This document shows positions 9,416-16,349 of a DNA stretch of 41,182 nucleotides, one piece after another. This DNA is from Acidobacteriota bacterium (GTDB taxonomy: Bacteria > Acidobacteriota > Terriglobia > Acidiferrales > UBA7541). Every line of letters begins with the position of its first letter. Position 1 is the stretch's first letter. The notes beneath the pieces were generated by a model that was not told where the DNA came from, did not search any database, and saw only the letters and a list, made by a program, of their open reading frames with translations. Location of the stretch: the NCBI GenBank assembly GCA_013286165.1, contig JABDGF010000016.1, positions 1 through 41,182 on the forward strand, read 5' to 3'. A program made the position numbers and the translations under genes.

Positions 9416-12061
9416 ATGAGCTGGCGGAAATATTTTGGGCGTGCGGGGCGGGACGCGGAGTTGGCGCGAGAGATGGAGGCGCATCTCGCGCATGAGGTGG
9501 ATGAATTTGTGGCGCGGGGGATGTCGCGCGAGGATGCGCGCTTTGCGGCGAAGCGGAAGCTGGGGAATGAGACGCGCGTGCGCGAGGAAGTTTACGACTT
9601 CAACAGCGTCGGGTGGCTGGATTCAATTTGGCAGGATGTAAAGTATGGCGCGCGGACGCTGCGCAAGTCGCCGGGGTACACGGTTGTGGCGGTGCTGACG
9701 CTCGCGCTGGGGATCGGCGCGAACACGGTGATCTTCAGCGTGGTGAATACGACGCTGCTGCGCCCTCTGCCATACAAGGACGCCAAGCAGCTGGTGATGA
9801 TTTTCCGCTCCGACGCGAAGAATCGCCTGCAAGATTTCGGCATCGATTCGAAGCCCGACTACGAAGACTACGTGAAGCAGGCGGACGCGTTTAGCTCAGC
9901 CGCGCTTTTCGATTCGAGCAGCAACGGCTACAACCTGTCGGAAGGCTCGCGACCGGAGCGGCTGCAGGGCGTGCGGATCACCTCTGGATTTTTTAAAACA
10001 TTTGGCGTGGAGCCTATGCTCGGCCGGGAATTTGTGCCAAACGAAGAGCCGCAGGGGGCGGATCATGAAGTGATTCTGAGCTACCGCGTGTGGGCGCGGC
10101 GCTACAACAGCGATCCGTACATTGTCGGGAAGTCAATCCGCATCGACGGCGTGGGACACACCGTGGTGGGCGTGACGCCCAAGGATTTCGTATTTCAGTT
10201 TTGGCAAAACCCCGGCGACATTTTTATTCCTGTCGGCTACACAAGTGGCGACCAGCAGCGCGGCTCGCATTCGTTTGGCGTGGTGGCGCGGATGAAGCCG
10301 GGCGTGACGCTCTCGGAAGCCGACGCGGAAGAGGATGCGATTGGGCAACGGCTGGCGAAGCAGTATCCGGACAGCAACGCATCGACGACCGCGACGGTGA
10401 TCCCGATGGATCGGATGGGCGTGGACGATTTGAAGTCCGTGCTGATGGTGATGTTCTGCGTGGTCGGGTTCGTGCTGCTGATCGCGTGCGTGAACGTGGC
10501 GAATCTTTCGCTGGCGCGATCGGCGACGCGACGAAAAGAAATTGCGGTGCGTCGCGCGTTGGGCGCAGGGCGGTGGCGCGTGATGCGTCAGCTGCTCACG
10601 GAAAGTTTGCTGCTCGCGGCGATTGGCTGCGCCGCAGGACTTGCGCTGGCGTACGTGAGCCTCACGCTGATCGACGGATCGCTGCCGGACCAGTTGAAAT
10701 TCATGCCGTTCCGGCCGATCGATACGATTCCGATGGACGCGCGCGTGTTTGTATTCGCGTTTGCGGTGACGTGCTTGACGGCGGTTCTGTTTGGAATTGC
10801 GCCGGCATTTTCCGCGGAGCGCACCGAAGCGAGCGACGCGCTGAAGTCGGGAAGCGGTCGCGGCACATCGCACGTGCAGGCGCGGTTGGGGCGCGGACTC
10901 GTGGCAGCGGAAGTGGCGCTGGCGTTTGTGGTCGTGGTGCTGGCGGGGCTTTTGATCGACAGCTTGGTGCGCGTGCTGCGCGTCGATCCGGGATACACGG
11001 CGAAAAATGTGCTGACGATGAATATTTCCACGCCGCAGACGGAAATTTTCTACGGGCCGCCGGTGAACGAGCGTTTCTGCCAGCAGGTGAGCGACAGTTT
11101 GGAAGCGATACCGGGCGTGGAACGCGCGAGCGCGGTGAGCCGCTTGCCGCTGCAGGGCGGCGCGGGGCGCGGCATCGAGATTGAAGGGCAGAGTTTCACG
11201 AATCCCGACGATCAGCCGGGCGCAGGATATTTGATTGCGTGCCCGGGAGCGTTCGCGTCGCTGGGCGTGCAGATGATTGAAGGGCGCGAATTCACAAACG
11301 CCGATGCGAACGGCGCGCCGCCGGTGACGATCATCAACGAATCGATGGCGAAAAAGTGGTGGCCAAAGGAAAGCGCAGTAGGCCGCCGTATCCGGATTTC
11401 GCGAATGAAAGCGGACGAGCCATGGATGACGATCGTCGGCGTGTCGAAAGATATCCGGCAGGGCGGGCTCGATCGCGATACGTTCCCAATTTTTTACCGG
11501 CCGTTTCCGCAGGCGGGCTGGCCGCAGATGGCAATCGTGGCGAAGACGGCGATGCCGCCACACGCGATTGAAGAATCCGCAAAGCGCGCGATTGCGACCG
11601 CGCTGCCGGATACTCCCGCGGCGGACGTGATGAGTCTCGAGGCGGTGCTGCACGATTCGGTTTCGTATCGCAGAGTGCCGACGATGGTGCTGACGAGTTT
11701 TGCGTTGCTGGCGCTGGTGCTGGCGGCGGTGGGAATTGCGGGCGTGGTGAGTTATGGCGTGGCGCAGCGGACGCAGGAAATTGGAATACGGATGACGTTT
11801 GGTGCTTCCGCGCGCGACGTGCTCTCGATGATTGTGGGCGGCAGCATGAAGTGGGTGCTGGCGGGAGTGGTGGTGGGCATTGGGTGTGCGCTGGCGGCGA
11901 CGCGATTGCTTACCGGCCTGCTATTTGGAGTGAAGGGGTGGGATCCGTGGGTGATGGCGTCGGTTGCGGCGCTGCTCGCGGGAGTGGCGTTTGTGGCGAG
12001 CTGGTGGCCGGCGCGGCGGGCGACGCGGGTGGATCCGATGGTGGCGCTGAGGTATGAGTGA
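9416..12061 (+). CDS. ADOP-type permease with N-terminal prefix domain (881 aa)
   Basis: Fifth permease of the array. Its first 65 residues (MSWRKYFGRAGRDAELAREM and onwards) repeat the prefix domain of the gene at 6399 almost unchanged, including HLAHEVDEFVARGM. Helix 1 is at about 85-107; the first FtsX block carries RRKEIAVRRALGAGRWRVM (about 373) and the second RTQEIGIRMTFGASARDVL (about 785). The C-terminus ends ARRATRVDPMVALRYE, nearly the same as its neighbour. The periplasmic regions are clearly different, so the ends are conserved while the putative sensing cores diverge. ATG follows GGAGG. A repeat-bearing 182-bp gap separates it from the upstream permease, so it may have its own promoter. 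Confidence 0.95.
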   Translation: MSWRKYFGRAGRDAELAREMEAHLAHEVDEFVARGMSREDARFAAKRKLGNETRVREEVYDFNSVGWLDSIWQDVKYGARTLRKSPGYTVVAVLTLALGIGANTVIFSVVNTTLLRPLPYKDAKQLVMIFRSDAKNRLQDFGIDSKPDYEDYVKQADAFSSAALFDSSSNGYNLSEGSRPERLQGVRITSGFFKTFGVEPMLGREFVPNEEPQGADHEVILSYRVWARRYNSDPYIVGKSIRIDGVGHTVVGVTPKDFVFQFWQNPGDIFIPVGYTSGDQQRGSHSFGVVARMKPGVTLSEADAEEDAIGQRLAKQYPDSNASTTATVIPMDRMGVDDLKSVLMVMFCVVGFVLLIACVNVANLSLARSATRRKEIAVRRALGAGRWRVMRQLLTESLLLAAIGCAAGLALAYVSLTLIDGSLPDQLKFMPFRPIDTIPMDARVFVFAFAVTCLTAVLFGIAPAFSAERTEASDALKSGSGRGTSHVQARLGRGLVAAEVALAFVVVVLAGLLIDSLVRVLRVDPGYTAKNVLTMNISTPQTEIFYGPPVNERFCQQVSDSLEAIPGVERASAVSRLPLQGGAGRGIEIEGQSFTNPDDQPGAGYLIACPGAFASLGVQMIEGREFTNADANGAPPVTIINESMAKKWWPKESAVGRRIRISRMKADEPWMTIVGVSKDIRQGGLDRDTFPIFYRPFPQAGWPQMAIVAKTAMPPHAIEESAKRAIATALPDTPAADVMSLEAVLHDSVSYRRVPTMVLTSFALLALVLAAVGIAGVVSYGVAQRTQEIGIRMTFGASARDVLSMIVGGSMKWVLAGVVVGIGCALAATRLLTGLLFGVKGWDPWVMASVAALLAGVAFVASWWPARRATRVDPMVALRYE

Positions 12062-12085
12062 GTGTTCGGCTGAGTCGAGGCTCAG

Positions 12086-12326
12086 TTTAGAGTGCGGGAG
12101 CGGAGCTACCGCTTTGCCCCGGGCTGAATGCAGTGTGCGAATGACGGCTCGTAGGCGCGATCGCCGCGATGAGGTGGAGTTTGTGCCACGCACCCTTTTA
12201 AGATGAAAAGGATGCGACACCCGGGAAGGCGCGCTGTGCTGAGGATGACGTTGCAGTGGTTCGAGGCTTTTGCGGAGCTGCGCTGAGTTTTATGGCAAAG
12301 CGGTAGCTCCGCTCCCGCACTCTAAA
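12086..12326. repeat. 33-bp perfect inverted repeat enclosing palindromic repeat copy C
   Basis: The arms 12086-12118 and 12294-12326 are exact reverse complements over 33 bp (left arm begins TTTAGAGTGCGGGAGCGGAG). They enclose 175 bp that contain repeat copy C (12174-12230). No open frame encodes a transposase and I see no flanking target duplication. It resembles a small non-autonomous (MITE-like) element or a large hairpin terminator between the permease array and the next gene. Confidence 0.85.
12174..12230. repeat. Intergenic palindromic repeat, copy C
   Basis: GTGGAGTTTGTGCCACGCAC, CCTTTT, a short loop, AAAAGGATGCGACACCCGGG, AAGG: the same layout as copies A and B, with compensating-looking changes in the arms. 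It lies inside the 33-bp inverted repeat. Confidence 0.75.
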
Positions 12327-12342
12327 TTGGGGGGAGCCTGCC

Positions 12343-12750
12343 GTGAGACTGGAGAGGGCGGTGTCGAAAGCGAAGCTCGGCGGGATTGCGCCCCTTTTCA
12401 TCGTTAGCGATGTGGCGCGGTCGATTGCGTTTTACTGCGACTCGCTGGGATTCGCGGCGGAGCACAAGGCGCCGGACGTTGAGCCGTTTTTTGCGATTGT
12501 GCAGCGCGATGGCGCGATGATTTTCATGAAGGCGGATCGCAATGTGGCGCCGCTGCCGAATCACAAGCGGCACCACTACATGAAGTGGGACGCGTACGTT
12601 TCGGTGGCCGATCCGGATGCACTCGCGGCGGAATTTGCGGAGCGCGGCGTTACGTTCAGCGACCCGCTGCGTGATACGCACGACGGTCTGCGCGGCTTCG
12701 AAATCAGTGATCCCGACGGCTACGTTCTTTTCTTCGGCCGTCCTCGATAA
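12343..12750 (+). CDS. VOC-superfamily (glyoxalase/bleomycin-resistance fold) protein
   Basis: A 135-residue single-domain protein with the two beta-alpha-beta-beta-beta modules of the VOC fold. Module one is about residues 11-70 (PLFIVSDVARSIAFYCDSLG, a classic opening) and module two about 80-135, ending in FEISDPDGYVLFFGRP, the usual last strand that carries the metal-ligand Glu. The first-module metal His is not obvious, so it may be a binding protein rather than a lyase or dioxygenase. The start is GTG at 12343 with GGGGAG upstream; an in-frame GTG at 12361 with GGAGAGG 5 nt upstream is equally possible. A decayed copy of its 3' end lies 2 kb downstream at 14691. Confidence 0.88.
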   Translation: MRLERAVSKAKLGGIAPLFIVSDVARSIAFYCDSLGFAAEHKAPDVEPFFAIVQRDGAMIFMKADRNVAPLPNHKRHHYMKWDAYVSVADPDALAAEFAERGVTFSDPLRDTHDGLRGFEISDPDGYVLFFGRPR

Positions 12751-12859
12751 GTTCGCGTTCACTCCGAAACGCGGCATCGCGTCACAAGCTGTTTTTCAAT
12801 TCCACTCCAGCGGATTAAGCTCACCTGCAAATCGGCCGGTGCGGCACGGAGATATTCCA

Positions 12860-14149
12860 GTGAAAACAGGAGTGAATTTCGAGGTGCGGGCGGTGCGGAT
12901 GTGTGCGTCATTCGTCGCGATCGCGTTGGTGTGCGGGGTCGGGCTGAGGCGTGGCTTCGCGTCGGCGCCGGACACGAGCGCGACGGCGCATTACATGTTT
13001 GTGTGGACGGGCGATCAGGAAAAGAAGGGCAACGATTTTCTGGCGGTGATCGATGCGGACCCGGCGTCTGCTACCTACGGCAAGCTGATCACGACGCTCG
13101 TGACCGATCAGCCGACGATGCAGATTCATCACACTGAGTATGTGATGCCCGCGAGCGGAATGCTGTTTGCGAACGACCACCTGGCGGGGCGCACATTTAT
13201 TTTCGACGTGCGCGACGCGTTGCACCCGAAGATCGTCACGTCGTTCACGGAGATGGATGGATACGCGCATCCGCACTCCTACGTGCGGCTGCCGAATGGG
13301 CACGTGCTCGCAACATTCCAACACGCCGGGCATCACCACGGAGATCATGCAAGCGGGATGGACGGGATGGGCCCGATGGGGCAGTCCGGCGGTTTGGTGG
13401 AGATCGACGACACGGGGAAAGTGGTGCGGTCGGCAAGTTCGGCTGACCCTGCGTTTCCCGACGCGCTACTTACACCGTACGGGCTTGCCGTGATTCCCGA
13501 CGCCGATCGCGTGGTGACGACGAACTCGTCGATGCACGACCTGGAAGTATTCGCCGGCGTGACTTATCAGGTGTGGCGGCTCTCCGATTTGAAATTGCTG
13601 AAGACTGCGAATCTCGACGTCGGCGCAAACCACTACGGACATATTTCGCCGGAGGAGCCGCGCGTGGGGCCGGATGGCGCAGTGTACGTGCAGACGCTCG
13701 GCTGCGGCATCGAACGCATCACAAATTTCAAGGGCGGCGATCTCGCGGCGAATCCGCCGGTGTCGAAACTTGTGTGGACGTTCCCTGGATCGTTCTGTGG
13801 CGTGCCAACGATTGTGGGACATTACCTCTTGCAGTCTGTGCCGGAGATAGCCGGCTTGATCGTGCTGGATATTTCGAACGGCGCGAAGCCGGTGGAAGTG
13901 TCTCGCGTGAGACTCGGTGACACTTACTTTTCGCACTGGACAAGCTGGGACGCAAAGGCGCGGCGCGTGGTGGTGACGGGAGACAACCGGCTCTTTCTGC
14001 TGACGCTCGATGAAAAAACGGGCGCACTCGCCGTGGATACGGCGTTTCACGACGCCGCCGGCAAGCCGGGATTCGATTTTGTGAATCGCGATTGGCCGCA
14101 GGGCTGGACCGGAACGGGTCGGCCCCACGGCGTTGTGTTTTCGCGGTGA
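12860..14149 (+). CDS. Secreted beta-propeller protein, selenium-binding-protein-like
   Basis: About 429 residues. An in-frame open stretch extends back to 12617 inside the VOC gene, but the GTG at 12860 is preferred: ACGGAGA lies upstream and the product then opens with a signal peptide (basic n-region, hydrophobic core about 14-28, Ala-x-Ala site near 36). The mature part has repeated strand motifs with HPHSYVRLPNGHVLATF, a His/Met-rich loop (HAGHHHGDHASGMDGMGPMG, about 154-175), LLQSVPEIAGLIVLDIS and a C-terminal DWPQGWTGTGRPHG. The layout and His/Asp-rich loops resemble SBP56/methanethiol oxidase-type propellers, but I am not certain of membership. The His/Met loop could bind copper or another metal. 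It acts in the periplasm if the signal is real. Confidence 0.75.
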   Translation: MKTGVNFEVRAVRMCASFVAIALVCGVGLRRGFASAPDTSATAHYMFVWTGDQEKKGNDFLAVIDADPASATYGKLITTLVTDQPTMQIHHTEYVMPASGMLFANDHLAGRTFIFDVRDALHPKIVTSFTEMDGYAHPHSYVRLPNGHVLATFQHAGHHHGDHASGMDGMGPMGQSGGLVEIDDTGKVVRSASSADPAFPDALLTPYGLAVIPDADRVVTTNSSMHDLEVFAGVTYQVWRLSDLKLLKTANLDVGANHYGHISPEEPRVGPDGAVYVQTLGCGIERITNFKGGDLAANPPVSKLVWTFPGSFCGVPTIVGHYLLQSVPEIAGLIVLDISNGAKPVEVSRVRLGDTYFSHWTSWDAKARRVVVTGDNRLFLLTLDEKTGALAVDTAFHDAAGKPGFDFVNRDWPQGWTGTGRPHGVVFSR

Positions 14150-14173
14150 TGCTGATGCGGTAAACTGGCGTGG

Positions 14174-14635
14174 ATGAAAACCGAACGTAAAACGCCGCCG
14201 CCGATTATCTGCACGAATGACCGGTTCGTAGTCTTGTACGCAAATCTCGACAAGTCGATCCCGCATCGGCCGGCGACCGTACATCTTTATGTGGCCGGAA
14301 AGGAACTCGGCTGGATGCCGCACGTGGCGATAGCTGAGGATGCGGCGACTGGAATGTTCAGCCTGTATGTGTGCGATCGGAAGTGGAAGCCGATTGGGAT
14401 TGGTGGAGGCTGCGCTACGCTGGAGGAGGCTGCGGCTCGCGCCGACAAACTGTATCCCGGCGTGAGCACGCTGTGGATCGAGGCGAGCTTTACTGACGAA
14501 GACGTGGAACGATTTCGCGAGGAGCAGTTTGGCAAGCATCGCTGCGTGATTTGCCGGAAGCGGCCGGACGAAGTTTTGAGCGACGTGACATTTAAGTCTG
14601 TGCACGACGGATGGATCTGCAGCAATTGCGGATAA
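14174..14635 (+). CDS. Hypothetical protein with C-terminal zinc ribbon (153 aa)
   Basis: I do not recognise a named family. The body (residues 1-115) is a mixed alpha/beta protein without membrane segments. The last 35 residues contain CVIC and, 24 residues later, CSNC, a CxxC...CxxC pattern that should bind one zinc ion as a zinc ribbon. No good Shine-Dalgarno precedes the ATG; instead TAAACT ends 7 nt upstream, so the mRNA may be leaderless as proposed for the kinases in this window. A strong hairpin follows the stop. It lies 24 bp after the secreted propeller gene, so co-transcription is also possible. Confidence 0.78.
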   Translation: MKTERKTPPPIICTNDRFVVLYANLDKSIPHRPATVHLYVAGKELGWMPHVAIAEDAATGMFSLYVCDRKWKPIGIGGGCATLEEAAARADKLYPGVSTLWIEASFTDEDVERFREEQFGKHRCVICRKRPDEVLSDVTFKSVHDGWICSNCG

Positions 14636-14652
14636 ACAAAGTCAACGGCTGC

Positions 14653-14680
14653 CGGGTCGATGCTTGGCCGCATCGACCCG
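14653..14680 (+). terminator. Strong hairpin, likely terminator of the zinc-ribbon gene
   Basis: CGGGTCGATGC, a 6-nt loop TTGGCC, then GCATCGACCCG form a perfect 11-bp stem 18 nt after the stop codon. Only a short CCTTTAC follows, so a factor-independent terminator is likely but not textbook. Confidence 0.6.
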
Positions 14681-14690
14681 CCTTTACAGG

Positions 14691-14784
14691 CATGAAGAGC
14701 GCGATGGCTTGCACGACGGCCTGCACAGTTTTGAGGTCAGCGGTCCAGATAGCTACGTTTTATTTTTTTGGGAGGCCTCGGTAG
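14691..14784 (+). pseudogene. Decayed 3' fragment of a VOC-family gene
   Basis: Reading from 14691 gives HEERDGLHDGLHSFEVSGPD then SYVLFF, which matches the C-terminus of the VOC protein at 12343 (RDTHDGLRGFEISDPDGYVLFFGRPR by position). After the run of seven T at 14763-14769 the frame is lost; omitting one T restores GRPR followed by TAG at 14782-14784, exactly the ending of the intact gene. The N-terminal two thirds of the gene is absent; a hairpin lies immediately upstream instead. So this is a truncated, frameshifted duplicate or a remnant of a related gene. Confidence 0.8.
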
Positions 14785-14862
14785 CGACGCGCACTGCGCC
14801 GGCTTGCCGCTGCGCGACAACCCGCCTCAACAGGGAGTTGTTGTTGTGGCGTCGGAGGTGGA

Positions 14863-15159
14863 TTACCAGGAGCGGACGAGCGCGACCGCTTGTGCGACGC
14901 ACTGAGCGATCATGATCAGGAAGAGCGATTGGCGCATGCGATCGTCTTTGTTCCAGCGAGCGGCGAGCAGCGCGATTACGAAAATGGCCAGCGCGGCGAT
15001 GGCGATCTGGTAGGCGAGCGGCGAATTGTGTTGATGGAATTTCCAGAGGTAGGCGCCCATCAGTAGCAGCACGAACACGCCGTAGAGTTTGATGTATTTC
15101 GGCGGCAGCGTTTTGTTGCCCCAGTCGAGCTTCTCGTTGTAACTGAGTCCTGACGCCAT
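14863..15159 (-). CDS. Small membrane protein (98 aa), unknown function
   Basis: The protein has a 24-residue charged N-terminus (DWGNKTLPPKYIKLYG) followed by three probable helices at about 26-42, 48-66 and 78-96. The middle loop ARWNKDDRMRQ is positively charged and probably cytoplasmic. I do not recognise a family. ATG at 15159 has GAGGG 7 nt upstream. A plausible promoter lies at 15212-15241. It is convergent with the VOC remnant and divergent from the exported protein at 15432. Confidence 0.8.
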   Translation of the reverse strand: MASGLSYNEKLDWGNKTLPPKYIKLYGVFVLLLMGAYLWKFHQHNSPLAYQIAIAALAIFVIALLAARWNKDDRMRQSLFLIMIAQCVAQAVALVRSW

Positions 15160-15211
15160 GATTCAGCCCTCGCTCGACCGGCGCAGCGGTTCACCGGTCC
15201 GTTCACACACC

Positions 15212-15241
15212 CTTATAGCACGTATTGTAGAACGTGGTTAA
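15212..15241 (-). promoter_or_regulatory. Candidate sigma70-like promoter for the 98-aa membrane protein
   Basis: On the minus strand TTAACC, 18 bp, TATAAG; the -10 matches consensus at five of six positions. The predicted leader of about 45 nt contains the GAGGG Shine-Dalgarno. Confidence 0.45.
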
Positions 15242-15431
15242 TTCCATCGCTAAGTAAGATGCGCGCGGCGTACGCGCGGGCTCACCGCAATCGTTGCGCG
15301 TGGGAAGGTCTGGTATGCTCGCGCGTCGACTTGGTTTCACAGGCAAAGGCGTTTACTGCGAGCGTCTATAACGGCCGATGCCGGTTTTGCAGCGGGCAGA
15401 TTTTGTATTTGTGACGCGAAAAGAGGATGGG

Positions 15432-16094
15432 ATGAGCGGAATGCGGTGGGGACATCGGAGTAGCGATTCGAGGCGAGCGTTGGCGATTACGGCCGCGCTT
15501 GCGGCGGTGGCGACTGTCGCGTGGGCTAATGGCGCGAAGCTCGTTGTGAGTTGGAAGAATCCTGCGTATTCGGGCGCGCAGCCGAAGCGCGTGCTGGTGA
15601 CCGGCATGAGCGAAGACCCTGCGATTCGCGCGGACTTCGAAGACGACATGGCCGCGGCGATCGCGAAAGACGGCGTGGAAGTGATCCCGGGCAATCATAT
15701 TTTGTTGCGACCCGATTCGCCGGAGATGGACGAGAACTATTTGAAGGGACAGATCCGCGATCACAAAATCGACGCGGTGCTGACCACGCGCATGATTCGC
15801 GTGGATAAATCGCAGACATACATTTCGGGGCCCAGCTACGTGGTTCCGTTCACTTACTACAATACGTTCTGGGGATACTACGGCACGGTGTACCGGCAGG
15901 TTTACACGCCCGGATATTTGCGCCACGACACGACAGTGCGCATCGAGACGAATTTTTATTCGACGGCGGGCGAGAGCGGCGAATTGATCTGGACGGGGAC
16001 CAGCGAGACATTCAATCCCAGCTCGGCGAAGAAAATGATCGATGGCGTGGTGAAGACGATCGCGAAGGAATTCAAGAAGAAGGGGATTTTGTAA
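15432..16094 (+). CDS. Exported hypothetical protein (220 aa)
   Basis: The frame is open from 15378, but ATG at 15432 is chosen because AAGAGGA lies 5 nt upstream and it opens a signal peptide (Arg-rich n-region SSDSRR, hydrophobic core about 17-30, cleavage after A-W-A-N or nearby). The mature domain has LVVSWKNPAY, then KRVLVTGMSEDPAIRADFED, a Tyr/Phe-rich middle and a lysine-rich C-terminus. The layout (short strands, an 'ageing-name' helix DMAAAIAKDGVEVIPG, a basal Ser/Thr strand IWTGTSETF) recalls DUF4136-like periplasmic lipoproteins, but no lipobox Cys is present. Role unknown; probably envelope associated. It ends 9 bp from the convergent 46-aa gene. Confidence 0.8.
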   Translation: MSGMRWGHRSSDSRRALAITAALAAVATVAWANGAKLVVSWKNPAYSGAQPKRVLVTGMSEDPAIRADFEDDMAAAIAKDGVEVIPGNHILLRPDSPEMDENYLKGQIRDHKIDAVLTTRMIRVDKSQTYISGPSYVVPFTYYNTFWGYYGTVYRQVYTPGYLRHDTTVRIETNFYSTAGESGELIWTGTSETFNPSSAKKMIDGVVKTIAKEFKKKGIL

Positions 16095-16103
16095 GCGCGG
16101 CGA

Positions 16104-16244
16104 TTACCAGTCCCGGCGGTAAGCGAACCACCAGCTGAAAATTGCGATCGGGATCGTCGCGCCGACGCCCCACCAGAAAGGTAGAAACAAGTCGGCGGCG
16201 AGCCCCAGGACGAAGAACGTTCCCCAGAAGATTTTGTTTTCCAT
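16104..16244 (-). CDS. 46-aa small membrane protein
   Basis: This short frame begins MENKIFWGTFFVLGLAADLF and continues with a Trp-rich second hydrophobic stretch (FWWGVGATIPIAIFSWWFAY), ending RRDW. Two hydrophobic segments (about 5-21 and 23-41) with a positively charged tail fit a membrane hairpin with both ends in the cytoplasm. Hydrophobic residues are confined to this one frame and the codons have GC-rich third positions, as in real genes nearby. The Shine-Dalgarno is weak (GACGAG). It is convergent with the exported protein at 15432 and divergent from the kinase at 16350. Unknown function. Confidence 0.68.
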   Translation of the reverse strand: MENKIFWGTFFVLGLAADLFLPFWWGVGATIPIAIFSWWFAYRRDW

Positions 16245-16311
16245 GGTGCTCGTCTATTTTGACGCGCCGCAGGGCGCAGCGGTAGTGAGGATCTGCGCTC
16301 AGGCGGCCGCG

Positions 16312-16340
16312 TTGACACTATGGAGGCGTGAATCTACCAT
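16312..16340 (+). promoter_or_regulatory. Promoter of propeller kinase, predicted near-leaderless
   Basis: TTGACA (16312-16317), 17 bp, TACCAT (16335-16340). The -10 ends 9 nt before the ATG at 16350, and there is no correctly spaced Shine-Dalgarno. The sequence CGTTGAC around the -35 is shared with the three kinase promoters at 31958, 35046 and 38409. Confidence 0.72.
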
Positions 16341-16349
16341 AAGCGCCAA

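Noticed and set aside
10133-11653. 506-codon open frame on the minus strand
   Set aside because: It lies opposite the permease at 9416, is very rich in Arg and His, and shows no family motif; it is a shadow of GC-rich coding DNA.
12086-12326. Insertion sequence
   Set aside because: Perfect terminal inverted repeats are present, but the 175-bp interior has no transposase frame and no target duplication was found; recorded as a repeat instead.
12617-12859. In-frame extension of the secreted propeller gene into the VOC gene
   Set aside because: It overlaps the VOC coding region in another frame and hides the signal peptide that starts from GTG 12860.
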